Program-made: the position numbers and the translations under genes | DNA from: Paragorgia papillata | Taxonomy: Eukaryota; Cnidaria; Anthozoa; Scleralcyonacea; Coralliidae | Direction of reading: 5' to 3' | Length of the DNA stretch: 64,000 bases | Assembly: GCA_035771165.1 (NCBI GenBank) | Contig: JAWNZC010000351.1 | Coordinates: forward strand, 10,182,001-10,246,000 | In this document: in pieces, positions 20,530 through 31,315 of the stretch | How positions within the stretch are numbered: position 1 is the stretch's first letter | How the letters are laid out: every line of letters begins with the position of its first letter | Notes under the pieces: model-generated | What the model was told of the DNA's origin: nothing | The model's input: the letters and a program-made list of their open reading frames with translations, nothing else | Database searches by the model: none

Positions 20530-21925
20530 TGAGAAATGCAAAATGGACAATTTGCATTATAGCAATGCATCATGGGAAAAATGGTACGAAGCGAGCATTT
20601 TGCTTGTGAGAAGAATGGATTGTTTTAAGCACATTTTTTGTACCGCAGGAGAATTTCGAAAAGGGCAATGTATTTGTGGGACTATAAAGAACGTTGTGTG
20701 CCAAGAAAAGCGAAATCAGAGCAGAAATGGACGAGAAAATTGCTATAGAGCTATTGAAAGAGTGGAGAATATGCTAATAAATCCGTTCCAGAAGGGAGGT
20801 TTCTCTCGACATTTTCACGTGAGTAAGCTTAGTGAACATAGGACAGCTCATCATTTTGCCTCACAGACATGTGTGTTGTTGTTCTATCGCGATCTTGTAT
20901 TTTCTGAATTACCAAGTGTTCTGTAATGATTTTTTCGTTTGTTGAATTTGACAACTTTTGGTGATGATGTCTGTCATTCGTTCGATTAAGCATGTCCTCT
21001 GATAAAAATACAATTTTCCTTCCAGATTCCCTGACAACTTGGTACGTTTTCCCCGATGGTGCCTGGGGGGGGGGCTATGGTACCCCAACAGGGGGTGTAG
21101 CACCCCTGCCCCCCTCTGCCTCTGGCACCACCCCTGTGTTTTACAAAGCTTGTTGCCTACAACACAGCAACAAAACTCGTTAAATTTTCAACGTTTTAAA
21201 CGAATTTATAGTTATGAATATATATTTACAGCCTACAATAGTTCTAGAACCAACTGGTTTATTTGACAGGATATGAACCGACCACAACAAAGGAAACAGA
21301 ATAGGAATAAAAAACAACAGTAGAAACCCAGGCAAAAGTGCTTTCTTCTTGGTGTTTTTACAAAGTGCCAGTGCTGTTGCCGATAAAATCGGGTTGTTTC
21401 CGCGCCAAAAAATTTAAAGACTCTTTAAAAACATTGTCTTCAGAGGACATGCTTAATCGAACGAATGACGACATCATCGCCAAAAGTTGTCAATTTCAAC
21501 AAACGAATAAATCATAAGAACACTTGGTAATTCAGAAAATACAAGATCGCGATAGAACAACAACACACACATGTCTGTGAGGCAAAATGATGAGCTGTCC
21601 TATGTTCACTAAGCTTACTCACCTGAAAACGTCGAGAGAAACCTCTCTTCTGGAACGTATTTATTAGCATATTCTTCACTCTTTCAATAGCTCTATAGCA
21701 ATTTTCTCGTCCATTTCTGCTCTGATTTCACTGTCTTTGGCACACAACGTTCTTTATAGTCCCACAAATACATTGCCCTTTTCAAAATTCTCGTGCGGTA
21801 CAAAAAATGTGCTTAAAACAATCCATTCTTCTCACAAGCAAAATGCTCCCTTCGTGGCGGCCATTTCGCCTGCAAGTGAAGCGCCATTTTCCCCATATGC
21901 ATTGCTATAATGCAAATTGTCCATT
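20530..21925. mobile_element. 1.4-kb foldback element
   Basis: Arms 20,535-21,002 and 21,440-21,920 are inverted copies, for example TGGACAATTTGCATTATAGC at 20,543 and its complement at 21,905. The loop includes a G/C-rich segment at 21,060-21,140 (GGTACCCCAACAGGGGGTG). An apparent 127-codon frame in the left arm has no family features and is best read as part of the repeat. No transposase. Confidence 0.8.
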
Positions 21926-22677
21926 ACTTGCATGTGATTGGTTACTTGTACTTACATGTGATTGGTCGCTTTGTTGCATAGCAACAGTGAACCACATCTG
22001 ACTTATTTTTCAATTAGGTTTTTATCTTTTTTGTTGACTTTGGACTAATTTAAACTATGGAAAGACTTTAAACTTTTAGTAAATACACTGGAAACTTTAC
22101 ATTTGCTCAGTTGTGATAACAAAAAAAGTCACAGGCACAGCGACATGCAGAGGGAGGCCGCGAGGGAAATTGCAGTGTTGCTAAGCACCGAGTGAGGACT
22201 CAGTGATATTTTTTTAACAACTTTAATGGATGTATAATACAGTAATATACTAATGTCCACATGGGAAGAGCGCGAACGAGACTCGAGGACCCAAATTAAA
22301 GGTATGTGTACATTTAAAACAATTTTCTGGATATAACATAGCTCTTGTATAACTTTGCCCTTTATATTATTAACAAGTAATTACATGGTTCGTCGTAAAA
22401 TCAAGATTTAGTTTTACTGTGTTTTCATGGCTTCCGAATTGGAAGAAATTTCTTTCGTCGCAAAAAAATTTAAATGCATGTGAAAATATACCTAAAAAGT
22501 CTAATCGCGGTGATAAATTACTTTAAAATAAAACAAATAAAAACTAAAATCCGATATAAACAAACATTTCAAAGAATCCCAGTCTGTAAATGCTTTTCAA
22601 GTGAGACCGTCGGTGATAATTTGTTTATATATGTAAATTGTACTTTTATAAAATCTTATTGTATTTTAAGTATTTAC
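21926..22677. other. Non-coding; probable first intron of the 22.7-22.9 kb gene
   Basis: No exon recognised. If the minus-strand exon at 22,678 is real, its next exon lies here or further left and was not found. Confidence 0.35.
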
Positions 22678-22921
22678 CTTGCTTCTGGTTACTTTGCAGA
22701 TCAGCTAAGCCATTACGAAACAGTTCCTCTTGTGTTCTACCATAAACTACACGCAATTTTACATCCGCGATAAAGTTATCAACATAATGATTTCCTTCTA
22801 CTCCATGCCTTGCTCTTTCCAAACTTTTTAAAAATCGGATGTCTTCAGCTAGATTCCACGAAATCATCTTATATTCCTCGTGAATCCAATGAGTTGTGTT
22901 TGTAACCTTGAGATGTTTCAT
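22678..22921 (-). CDS. Probable first coding exon of an unidentified gene
   Basis: Starts with an ATG and runs 81 codons plus one base to a clean donor (AGCAAG|GTAAATAC). The peptide contains WNLAEDIRFLKSLERARHGV, then YVDNFIADVKLRVVYGRTQE and ELFRNGLADLQ. The composition is that of a normal soluble, mainly helical protein with charged and hydrophobic residues alternating. I do not recognise the family. A TE-borne origin cannot be excluded. Confidence 0.4.
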
Positions 22922-23330
22922 TTTCGCAACAAAAACTTTAAAAAATTTAATTTAAACTGCTGTACCAAAACGTACGTACAGTCGCAATTTCACTCAATTA
23001 CGACAAGCATTGATTATGACGTCACGTCCATTGTTCGTGTCGTAATAATTAGTAGGAAGAACAAAGGATCATGGATTTTTCATTAGCACTATTCACTACG
23101 TCATAAAATTTGCAACGGAACTGCTCGAGCGCGAATTGCGGGCTGCTCTGATTCTATCAGCGGTTACAGTTTTCATGCCATCTGCGACGCACCGAATATT
23201 TTGCGCAATTTAAATTACAAAATCAGACTGATCAACTATGGGACTTCTTCCACTAACTTATTTCCTTTTCTTTTATTTTGCTGCCTTTAAAAATATCTGT
23301 GTACCGAACGCATGTAGTGTATAAGTAAGG
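22922..23330. other. Presumed upstream region of the 22.7-22.9 kb exon
   Basis: Contains GACGTCACG near 23,020, a CRE-like word, but no other recognisable promoter element. No gene. Confidence 0.3.
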
Positions 23331-23516
23331 TCTTAAAGCCAGAATCAAATGAGAACGCAAGTCATCGTAAGTTGGCAGTCACGCTATCTCAGTCAGCCGC
23401 ACTGAATAGTTTCCCGAAAATATCATGTACCGTGACAAAGTTAAAACTTGTTTAAAACACTCATGAAACCTTGCCAACTTGCGATGACTTGCGTTCTCGT
23501 TTGATTAGGGCTTAAG
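23331..23516. mobile_element. MITE, about 45-bp TIRs
   Basis: Left end CTTAAAGCCAGAATCAAATG is complemented by CGTTTGATTAGGGCTTAAG at the right. The pairing extends through GAACGCAAGTCATCGTAAGT and its complement. Confidence 0.7.
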
Positions 23517-23560
23517 ACTGAAAAGTAAATAATATATCCAATCAAAGTTGTATCTTTTAT

Positions 23561-24010
23561 GTTCCTACTTAATCAGTTTAACAAAATAAAACATAAAGCT
23601 TCATTCAACAGAGATTCTCCGATATGGCGGGGAAATGGGTATTTTTTTTTTATATAGTAGCGACTTCTAACCGCCACATTCTTTTTTCCATTCTTTTTTC
23701 ACGAGAAAATTGAATTTTATGACTAAAACCTGGAGTTGTCCAAGAACATTTTGATAAAATATGAAGTGATTATTATTTCCATTAAAGTTCCTGCAAGAAG
23801 ACTAGATTGATGTTGGAGGTGATATGAGTAAAACATTTTGATGTATTTGGAGAACAACTGTTCAAGCAAAGCGTTCTTAAGCACTTGAAACTGTAAACTT
23901 GTAAAAACACTGGACGTGTTTTTTCCTAGCATTGTCTTTTGGCACATAGGTTGGAAATAACTTTAACCTACACTAACATATCCCAAGGTCTACAATTATA
24001 ATTTTTCTCT
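23561..24010. repeat. Dispersed repeat, copy 2
   Basis: Near-identical to 1-430. It carries a small local duplication of CATTCTTTTTTC relative to copy 1. It ends within 10 bp of the start of the conserved GH9 coding sequence. Confidence 0.85.
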
Positions 24011-24015
24011 TACTG

Positions 24016-24321
24016 TTTTACGAGGCACAGCGTTCTGGTATACTTCCTCCATCTAACCGTATTCCTTGGCGTGGAAATTCAGCAATGAAAGATCGTGGAA
24101 GTAACGGAGAAGATCTGGTTGGTGGTTGGTATGATGCAGGTGATCATGTAAAGTTTGGTTTTCCAATGGCCTTTTCAACCACTCTTTTAACTTGGGGATT
24201 GCTCGAATATCGCGAGACTTATCTAGTTGCTGGTGAATTGCAAAACACGTTGAGCTGCATAAAGTGGCCCTTGGATTACTTCATTAAAGCACACGTCACG
24301 TTAGATGTACTCTATGGACAG
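24016..24321 (+). CDS. Exon of a GH9 endoglucanase (cellulase)
   Basis: The frame reads FYEAQRSGILPPSNRIPWRG, then SNGEDLVGGWYDAGDHVKFG and FPMAFSTTLLTWGLLEY, and ends VLYGQ before the donor ACAG|GTAATA. FYEAQRSG, the WRG motif and the catalytic DAGD are hallmarks of GH9 endo-beta-1,4-glucanases, which many invertebrates encode. The 5' boundary is uncertain: no good acceptor precedes FYEAQ, and the dispersed repeat abuts this point, so the normal exon start may have been displaced. No other GH9 exon was found, and microsatellites follow directly. It could be one exon of a gene with large introns or a stranded fragment. Confidence 0.75.
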
Positions 24322-24374
24322 GTAATATGAAAAAAACTGCACAAAGCAATACTTACACATCAATTATAATACGA

Positions 24375-24990
24375 CACAATATAACACCAGCTAATTGCAA
24401 CACAGAAAAAAAGAATGCAACAGTGTAGAGTACGGTACAGTAGTACAATGTAAGACAGAACAAAGTGAAGTGAAGTGAAGTGAAGTGAAGTGAAGTGAAG
24501 TGAAGTGAAGTGAAGTGAAGTGAAGCGAAGTGAACTGAAGATAAGTGATGTGTGTTGCGGTGGGGTAAGGTGAAGTACAGTACAGTATAGTACAGTATAA
24601 AACCAGCTAATTGCAACACAGAAAAAAAGAATGCAACAGTGTAGAGTACGGTACAGTGGTACCATATAAGACAGAACAAAGTAAAGTGACATGAAATGAA
24701 ATGCCGAGTGACGTAAAGTAAAGTAAAGTAAAGTAAAGTAAAGTAAAGTAAAGTAAAGTAAAGTAAAGTAAAGTAAAGTAAAGTAAAGTAAAGTGAAGTG
24801 AAGTGAAGTGAAGTGAAGTGAAGTGAAGTGAAGTGAAGTGAAGTGAAGTGAAGTGAAGTGAAGTGCAGTGCAGTGCAGCGCAGCGAAGCGAAGTGAAGTG
24901 AAGTGAAGTGACGTGAACCGAAGAAAAGTGATGTGTGGTGCGGTACAGTACAGTACAGTACAGTACAGTACAGTACAGGACTAAGTCATG
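24375..24990. repeat. Pentanucleotide satellites (GAAGT, AAAGT, ACAGT) with a 95-bp direct repeat
   Basis: Runs of GAAGT (24,465-24,530 and 24,793-24,900), AAAGT (24,715-24,793) and ACAGT (24,945-24,978). A unique phrase starting CACCAGCTAATTGCAACACA is repeated (near 24,385 and near 24,602), which suggests that a whole block was duplicated. Confidence 0.85.
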
Positions 24991-25087
24991 AATGAAGTTA
25001 CAACTGATTACACTGACGTAGGAGGCTGGCCTAAAGAGCCTTGAGATGAAAAATAAATAAACAAATCAGCAACACATGCATAAAATA

Positions 25088-25290
25088 CAAATCGAAATAT
25101 AGTAAGGTTTGAGTACTGCCGAAATTATATAACGTGGTTTCTAATGTTTGGAGCGAAGGCCCTTCGTCAGAGAGAAACTACGTTCAATAATTTCGGCAGT
25201 ACTCAAACCTTAGTTACTATATTTCTATTTGTATTTCAACACTGCCTACGCAGCACACTACTTTTATTTCATGGTGTATTTAATGACTTT
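25088..25290. mobile_element. Hairpin element family H, copy A
   Basis: A stem of about 26 bp is formed by AAGGTTTGAGTACTGCCGAA and its complement about 100 bp later. Inside is GCGAAGGCCCTTCGTCAG. The family terminus follows: CAACACTGCCTACGCAGCAC, then ACTACTTTTATTTCA. Other copies are at 27,295, 42,560, 55,711 and 63,915. Confidence 0.65.
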
Positions 25291-25298
25291 TTTATGGC

Positions 25299-25372
25299 TT
25301 GTTCGTTCGTTCGTTCGTTCGTTCGTTCGTTCGTTCGTTCGTTCGTTCGTTCGTTCGTCCGCCCGTTCGTCC
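25299..25372. repeat. (CGTT)n microsatellite
   Basis: About 15 tandem CGTT units, degenerate at the right end. Confidence 0.9.
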
Positions 25373-25785
25373 GTTCATCCATTAACAGAAAATAAACATG
25401 GTTTGGAAGTTCGGCAAAAGTTATTGTTTTATGTTTTTGGGTTCAACCACTCAACCGTACTGTTTAAATATTGATAAAGCTAAAACAAAGGATTTGTGCA
25501 CTTCAGGTACCTTTACATAAATCGTAGTTCAATTGTTAACCGCTTTGAAGTTTGCCGGGTTTCCAAACCATATTTATTTTCTATTAACTATGGTGACACA
25601 GATAGTCTAGATTTGCGGATAAAGCCGAATAAAAACATTATATAAACAAACGAAAATTATTACTTCAGGGTCTTTTTTTTTGATCGGCTAGATTTAGTCT
25701 ACCCTGGGTGCCAGACGTTCTTCCACGTTTCACACTTGTAGAAATAATGGAGGCATGGAGAGATGCAATGATGTGAGGCATTAAC

Positions 25786-25990
25786 CCTTTGACTCCTAAG
25801 CGCGCATGTAGACGCACCTTTAGTATTTTACTCTGGCTAACGCCAAGACGATTTTACTCGTCAAGGGAAGACCCCTGGTAGTCAAGGGGTTAAAAACCTA
25901 TCTCAATGCTTAACCCTTTAGTATATTACTCTGGCTGACGCCAGACGATTTTACTCGTCAAGGGAAGACCCCTGGTAGTCAAGGGGTTAA
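25786..25990. mobile_element. Two adjacent copies of a TTAACCC...GGGTTAA MITE
   Basis: TTAACCCTTTGACTCC to GTAGTCAAGGGGTTAA, repeated from 25,911 without the first part. Both copies contain CTCTGGCTAACGCCAAGACG-type sequence and TTTTACTCGTCAAGGGAAGA. An inverted fragment lies at 34,405-34,475. Confidence 0.7.
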
Positions 25991-26360
25991 TGTAAGGTTG
26001 GTTCCACCCAATTTAACGCCTGGAATCCCCACGTGCTTCATTATCCCTATATAAAAACGTGAAAGAAGGGAACAAAGAGACATTGAGTTGGCATCGACCG
26101 TTTGGGTTAGCAAGGACCTCGTGTTTCATGAGTGATAGACACTTCGGATTTGCTTCGTTGTCTATTCGCGTGTAGATTTTTCTTATTATTATTCGCGATC
26201 CATAGAACACTCAAGCTCGTTGTCAATCTTGTTAATTATTAAACATGCTTGCCTCAGCATGGACAACTATCACGCTGAGCAAAGACGCGTTGGTTAGTGT
26301 ATCGATCCTGACCAATCAGCTGCACGAGACACGAATTTTAGATTTAATTATCTTCGCTGC

Positions 26361-27203
26361 ATGAACTCAGCTATTCTTTGTATCGAGACATGCAGTGTAA
26401 TAAGAAGCTCGTACAAGATGGTCAAGGAGTTGCTAATCCAACTATCGGGGTTATTCCTGGATGGTTTTCTTCAGTATCCAGTCTTTTGTTCACTGATGTT
26501 TTGTATTCCACTTTATATTTTCTATCCAGTGTATTATGATAAAGCAGACGCAACTAAAGGATGGCGATGGGTGGTAAGATGTATCGTAGTCTTCGTGCTC
26601 TTGTCAGTGGCATCCATTTTCCTTACACCAGTTCTCACACTAGCTCCAGATCGCATCATATTCCGTCCAACACCTTCGTGCTCAACCTACGACAGTCCTA
26701 CACACTACATATGCCTTACTTTAGATGATCAACACCGACAGGTATTCTACACAACGACATGGCGAAAGTGTAATAATTCTGATCCAAATGTAAAAAATGC
26801 CAGCAATTATTACATCATTTCCTCCTGGATACCTTCGTTTGATCATTTTGTCACAACTAAATCAATGAAATTCCAACCGGAAAGCTCGCCTAGTGAAAAC
26901 AAACCAGCGTATACTTTGCCTGAAAATTACTGCGTGCGAGCTGCTGGACCAACTGGAGGAGATCAACTCAAAGTCGCATTCTACAACATAAGCGGAACCC
27001 GTAGTCACCTGCTCGACTCTGGCTACGTCAACGCAAGCTTTCTCAAACCCTTTTACTCAGGATGGTACCTTGTATCCAACTGCAGGTCGGACTTGTCAAG
27101 ACGGCTCTATAATTGTACAAACGGATATGTGAGTTCGAACTATGTACGACTGTCCCAGTATACTAGAACTCTTCTGCTCGAAAACAGAGATGAAGTTTTG
27201 TAA
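26361..27203 (+). CDS. Intronless membrane protein of unknown family, up to 280 residues
   Basis: The open frame starts at the first ATG; Met20 (MVKELLIQL) is an equally good start. Two hydrophobic segments, about residues 40-58 (CSLMFCIPLYIFYPVYY) and 70-95 (VVRCIVVFVLLSVASIF), precede a region of about 185 residues with several Cys and N-glycosylation sequons (NNS, NAS, NIS, NCT). This suggests a two-pass or signal-anchored protein with a lumenal or extracellular domain. Coding quality is good: no stops, and unbiased composition unlike the repeats nearby. An AATAAA lies about 85 bp downstream but belongs to the repeat at 27,290. Family not recognised. Confidence 0.55.
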   Translation: MNSAILCIETCSVIRSSYKMVKELLIQLSGLFLDGFLQYPVFCSLMFCIPLYIFYPVYYDKADATKGWRWVVRCIVVFVLLSVASIFLTPVLTLAPDRIIFRPTPSCSTYDSPTHYICLTLDDQHRQVFYTTTWRKCNNSDPNVKNASNYYIISSWIPSFDHFVTTKSMKFQPESSPSENKPAYTLPENYCVRAAGPTGGDQLKVAFYNISGTRSHLLDSGYVNASFLKPFYSGWYLVSNCRSDLSRRLYNCTNGYVSSNYVRLSQYTRTLLLENRDEVL

Positions 27204-27289
27204 CTGATCAATATTTTGTACAATTCAGTTTTAAGAGCGTTTTAGTCATGTTACTGAAATATTTCTGAACCGTCAATATAGACAATGAA

Positions 27290-27440
27290 ATAAAAGTAGC
27301 GTGCTGCGTAGGCAGTGTTGAAACAACAAGTCAATCGAAATATAGTAAGGTTAGATATACTGCGAAGGGCCAGCCTTCGCTCGAAACGTTATATAGACTA
27401 TACTACGTTCTCAGTTTCGGCAGTATATCTAACCTTACCA
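27290..27440. mobile_element. Hairpin element family H, copy B
   Basis: Starts GAAATAAAAGTAGCGTGCTG, then AGGCAGTGTTGAAACAAC. The stem TAAGGTTAGATATACTGC and its complement enclose GAAGGGCCAGCCTTCGCTCG and AAACGTT. The stem sequence differs from copy A but still pairs fully. Confidence 0.7.
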
Positions 27441-27628
27441 TAGACCACTTTCATAAAGGCCTTCACTTTAAATATTCATTTATGTGCATCTAAATGAGCC
27501 TTTCTGGCCTCGTTATGAAGCAAAGATTCTTTTGAATTGCAGACACACAAACGAGACCATGCAGAGGCTTATTAAGAAGCACATAAAAGAATATTCAAAT
27601 TAGTCGCTATTATGAAAGTGGTCTATAT
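27441..27628. mobile_element. MITE, TATAGACCACTTTCATAA ends
   Basis: Left end ATAGACCACTTTCATAA and right end TTATGAAAGTGGTCTAT are perfect inverted repeats. The interior is also partly palindromic. It resembles the MITE at 46,945-47,315 in its interior (AAATTAGCCTTT-like words). Confidence 0.75.
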
Positions 27629-27985
27629 TTCGAATATAGACAATGACCCAATGTGCTAGCTTTGGAAACGAACATCTTCTAATAAAAACAAAAAGCTGAT
27701 ACAAAGCGCACTGAGCATAACAGGCAGTTGGTTCCAGGAACCATACGGGAACCACGACTCAATTCATGATTATTTTCGACGCACGTCGACTTCGGTTGCT
27801 TACAATTCGGAGAATTTAAATTTGGAGAATTTAAATTCGGTGAAAACGAACGGAAGAGATCATGTGAGAAAGTGATAATTTCTCGGAAAACTGAGGACCA
27901 CAATGTATAAATGTAATGTACGACAACAAAACTAACATTTTATCTGACAAAATTCAGGGCCACGGAAACATATTATTATTATTAT

Positions 27986-28193
27986 TCACACTATATACCG
28001 GATAGTTTTTGTGCCAGCACGAAAACCATACCAGATATAGGCCTTCTGTTTACACACAAAACACCTGTTATATTTGTGCCAAGTAGTACATCTTGCATCG
28101 GATAACTTTTTGTATAGTTTCGTGCCGAGTTTGTTCGCACTACACCGGATAGGTTTTCGTCATCGAACAAAAAGCTATACGGTATAGTGAACG
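27986..28193. mobile_element. MITE, CACTATATACCGGATAG ends
   Basis: TTCACTATATACCGGATAG at the left pairs with CTATACGGTATAGTGAA at the right. Internal repeats of CCGGATAG.TTTT.GTGCC occur on both strands. Confidence 0.7.
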
Positions 28194-28334
28194 TGGCCTT
28201 ATTAGAACCTTGGACTTTTTGCTGATACGTGTCTTGATTGATTGACCTCCATAATTATAGCCGACTATTATTATAAACAAAACACAAACCTTGAACGAAT
28301 ACTTGAGGACCAAGGACCAACTCAATTTTAATAT

Positions 28335-28729
<395 letters not shown>

Positions 28730-28929
28730 AATTCGACACTCCCTGTAGAAAGTATATAGTAAAAAAAATCATCAACATATCAATAAGAACCTCGTATTAT
28801 GTATTTTGTCGACGTAACAAAGAATGGTATAACCCGAAACTAATGACATTCTAAGATTTTTATTCTCATGTGGCATCAGTTCAAATAGTCAGTGGTAAAC
28901 TACCTGTAAAAGCGAGGTTTATCATTGTA

Positions 28930-28984
28930 ATTTCTACGTTTAATGATCAATAAATAAAGTTTACATTATTATTATTATTATTAT
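28930..28984. repeat. Retroelement 3' tail with (ATT)n
   Basis: GATCAATAAATAAAGTTTAC followed by (ATT)n looks like the polyadenylation region and microsatellite tail of a retroposon. It ends where the next LINE begins. Confidence 0.4.
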
Positions 28985-30600
28985 AAAAAAACAGCAAAAA
29001 ATCCTGCTGACATCGCCAACCTTCTAAACCACTACTTCTATTCCGTTTTCGTGCCTCGTGTTAATTCTGATGAACATCTCCTTTTAGACCACGCTGAAAA
29101 CTCTTCAACTGTGGTTTCTGATATATCTCTAACAGATGCCGAGGTTTATGATACTCTTAGAACGCTTAATGAAAACAAAGCCACTGGAGCCGATAAGATT
29201 CTTGCAAAACTTCTGAAACACTGTGCTTTGTGCATTTGTCCATCTTTATGTGCACTTTTCAACAAAAGCTTGTCTGTGGGTAAAGTACCGTCCGAGTGGA
29301 AGCTATCCAACATCACCCCGATTTCGAAAGGAAGCAAAGCTGGCGAGGCCACCAACTACAGACCAATCTCACTCCTGTCACAGGTTTCTAAAGTGCTTGA
29401 GCGTTGCATCTTTAACAAGCTTATTGATCATGTGTCAAGCCAACTCCAATTTGGGTTTCTCAAGGGAAAGTCGACAACATCTCAACTACTACATGTTCTG
29501 CACGATTTCGGCAACATGCTAGACAACAGATGCCAAGTGGATGCTATTTACCTCGATTTTGCCAAAGCTTTCGACAAGGTCAGTCACAGCCTGCTGTTTA
29601 TGAAACTTCATCGATTTGGTATAAGAGGTAACCTTCTGCGGTGGTTTGAAGACTATCTTTCTGGGCGATACCAGAGAGTTACTGTACTTGGCGAGAGCTC
29701 TGATAAACTTCCTGTCTTGTCTGGAGTGCCTCAGGGATCAATCCTGGGACCTCTTCTTTTCCTAATTTATGTTAACGATCTCCCAGACTCCATCTCAAGT
29801 AGATCATCTTTGGCCATGTTTGCAGACGACACCAAGTGTTATCGCGCGGTCCAAACGATTAGGGATGGCGATGGTCTTCAGATTGACCTTGACAACATCG
29901 CGCGTTAAATGGTGCAGTGAATGGAAGATGAAGTTAAACAATTCCAAATGTGTGGTCCTAAATATCTCGAGAAACCTTCAGCCTATCACCATCCAATACA
30001 AGCTTCTTGAGACTTCCATCAAAAGTACAGGAAGTCAAAAAGACCTGGGAATTATTGTTGCCAGCGACCTCAAATGGAATCAGCAAGTGCAGGCAACTTC
30101 AGCTGAGGCCAACAAAATGTTGGGATTTGTCTGGAGATCAACGTTCGACATCCACGACCAACAAGTACGTAAAGCTCTCTACTTGGCCATAGTCCGAAGC
30201 ATATTAGCATACTGTAGCCAAGTGTGGGCACCTCATACGGTTAAGAACATCCAGATAATCGAACGTGTGCAAAAACGAGCTAAGAGTAACCATGAATTCA
30301 AATCCTTCAAATGGCCTTATGTTAGAAGAAATTAAATGTAGAACTGTAACTTTTCAAAACAGTTACTACTTGCGGGCACCTCGAGTCTGGAACACTTTAC
30401 CTAGAACCATCAGAGACATCTCAAGATCTCTAAAATCTTTCAAAAAGGAATTATTCAACCACTATCTAGAATTAACTAATCACGTTTACGATCCTGACAA
30501 TCCAAGAACATTCAAGTCCTTATGTGTTAAATGCCATTCATCTCGACCAATGTCTGGCTTATTGGCAAGATCGTGTTGCTAGGACATGACTTGACAGATA
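28985..30600 (+). pseudogene. 5'-truncated non-LTR retrotransposon, reverse transcriptase part
   Basis: Begins mid-ORF (KTAKNPADIANLLNHYF) and continues through NKATGADKI, NYRPISLLSQVSKVLE, YLDFAKAFDKVSH, SGVPQGSILGPLLFLIYVND and the catalytic MFADDTK. All core RT blocks are present and the active-site DD is intact. The frame then shifts once near 29,897 (LDNIAR/KWCSEWKMKLN) and again near 30,280 before the C-terminal domain (RAPRVWNTLPRTIRDI, then SFKKELFNHYL). It ends near 30,600, followed by a (TTA/TTG)n tract. A CR1/L2-like clade is likely but not certain. Non-functional because of truncation and two frameshifts. Confidence 0.85.
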
Positions 30601-30621
30601 ACTCACTGTAACTTTTATTAT

Positions 30622-30687
30622 ATAATTATAGTTACTATTATTATTATTATTGTTTTCCTTTTTGTTATTGTATTATTATTATTATTG

Positions 30688-30719
<32 letters not shown>

Positions 30720-30757
30720 GTTACTGTTACTGTTTTTGTTATTATTATTGTTGCTTT

Positions 30758-30813
<56 letters not shown>

Positions 30814-30836
30814 ATTATTATTGTCATTAATATAAT

Positions 30837-30877
<41 letters not shown>
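30622..30877. repeat. (TTA/TTG)n and (TA)n microsatellites
   Basis: Mixed TTA, TTG and TTGTTG runs to 30,830, then (TA)n from 30,841 to 30,877. The first part is probably the LINE tail. The second directly precedes the hammerhead element. Confidence 0.9.
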
Positions 30878-30881
<4 letters not shown>

Positions 30882-30980
30882 ACTTCACGCTATCTGAATG
30901 TACTTCACCGATGCTGTCCCACATGCGGTTGTCACCGACGATCGCATGTGTATAAGTAATTGATGAAATTCATTCAGATT

Positions 30981-31038
30981 GTTCCAAGCTGCACTGATGA
31001 GCTGTTGTACAGCGAAACACCGTGTCTGTAGATTGAAC
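30981..31038 (+). ncRNA. Type I hammerhead ribozyme 1
   Basis: The core CTGATGA is at 30,994-31,000. Stem II GCTGTTGTACAGC closes as GCTGT/ACAGC with a TGT loop. GAAA is at 31,014. A minimal stem III (CACCGTGTC region, 3-4 bp) ends in GTC, with predicted cleavage after C31026. Stem I is open-ended: GTTCCAAGCTGCA pairs with TGTAGATTGAAC over about 11 positions with two mismatches. All invariant core bases are present. The very short stem III is typical of retroelement-borne hammerheads, which may act as dimers. Confidence 0.85.
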
Positions 31039-31257
31039 TATGTACGCTCCTTCACTTCGGTGTTGTTGAGCACTCTGTGAAGTTGCCATGGGTACCTATT
31101 AGCGATAACGCAACGCTCACTACCCTTGTGGAAGTTTGAGCACTCTGGGCCCATGCGCACTTCACGCTATCTGAATGTACTTCACCGATGCTGTCCCACA
31201 TGCGGTTGTCACCGACGATCGCATGTGTATAAGTAATTGACGAAATTCATTCAGATT

Positions 31258-31315
31258 GTTCCAAGCTGCACTGATGAGCTGTTGTACAGCGAAACACCGT
31301 GTCTGTAGATTGAAC
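31258..31315 (+). ncRNA. Type I hammerhead ribozyme 2
   Basis: Identical in sequence to ribozyme 1, exactly 277 bp downstream. CTGATGA at 31,271, GAAA at 31,291, predicted cleavage after C31303. Identity of both core and stems supports a recent tandem origin through a multimeric RNA. Confidence 0.85.

Noticed and set aside
20543..20926. 127-codon protein gene
   Set aside because: Lies wholly in one arm of the foldback element and has no family features.
24016..24321. GH9 exon as bacterial contamination
   Set aside because: It ends at a GT donor, is bordered by a repeat present elsewhere in the window, and GH9 genes are common in invertebrates.
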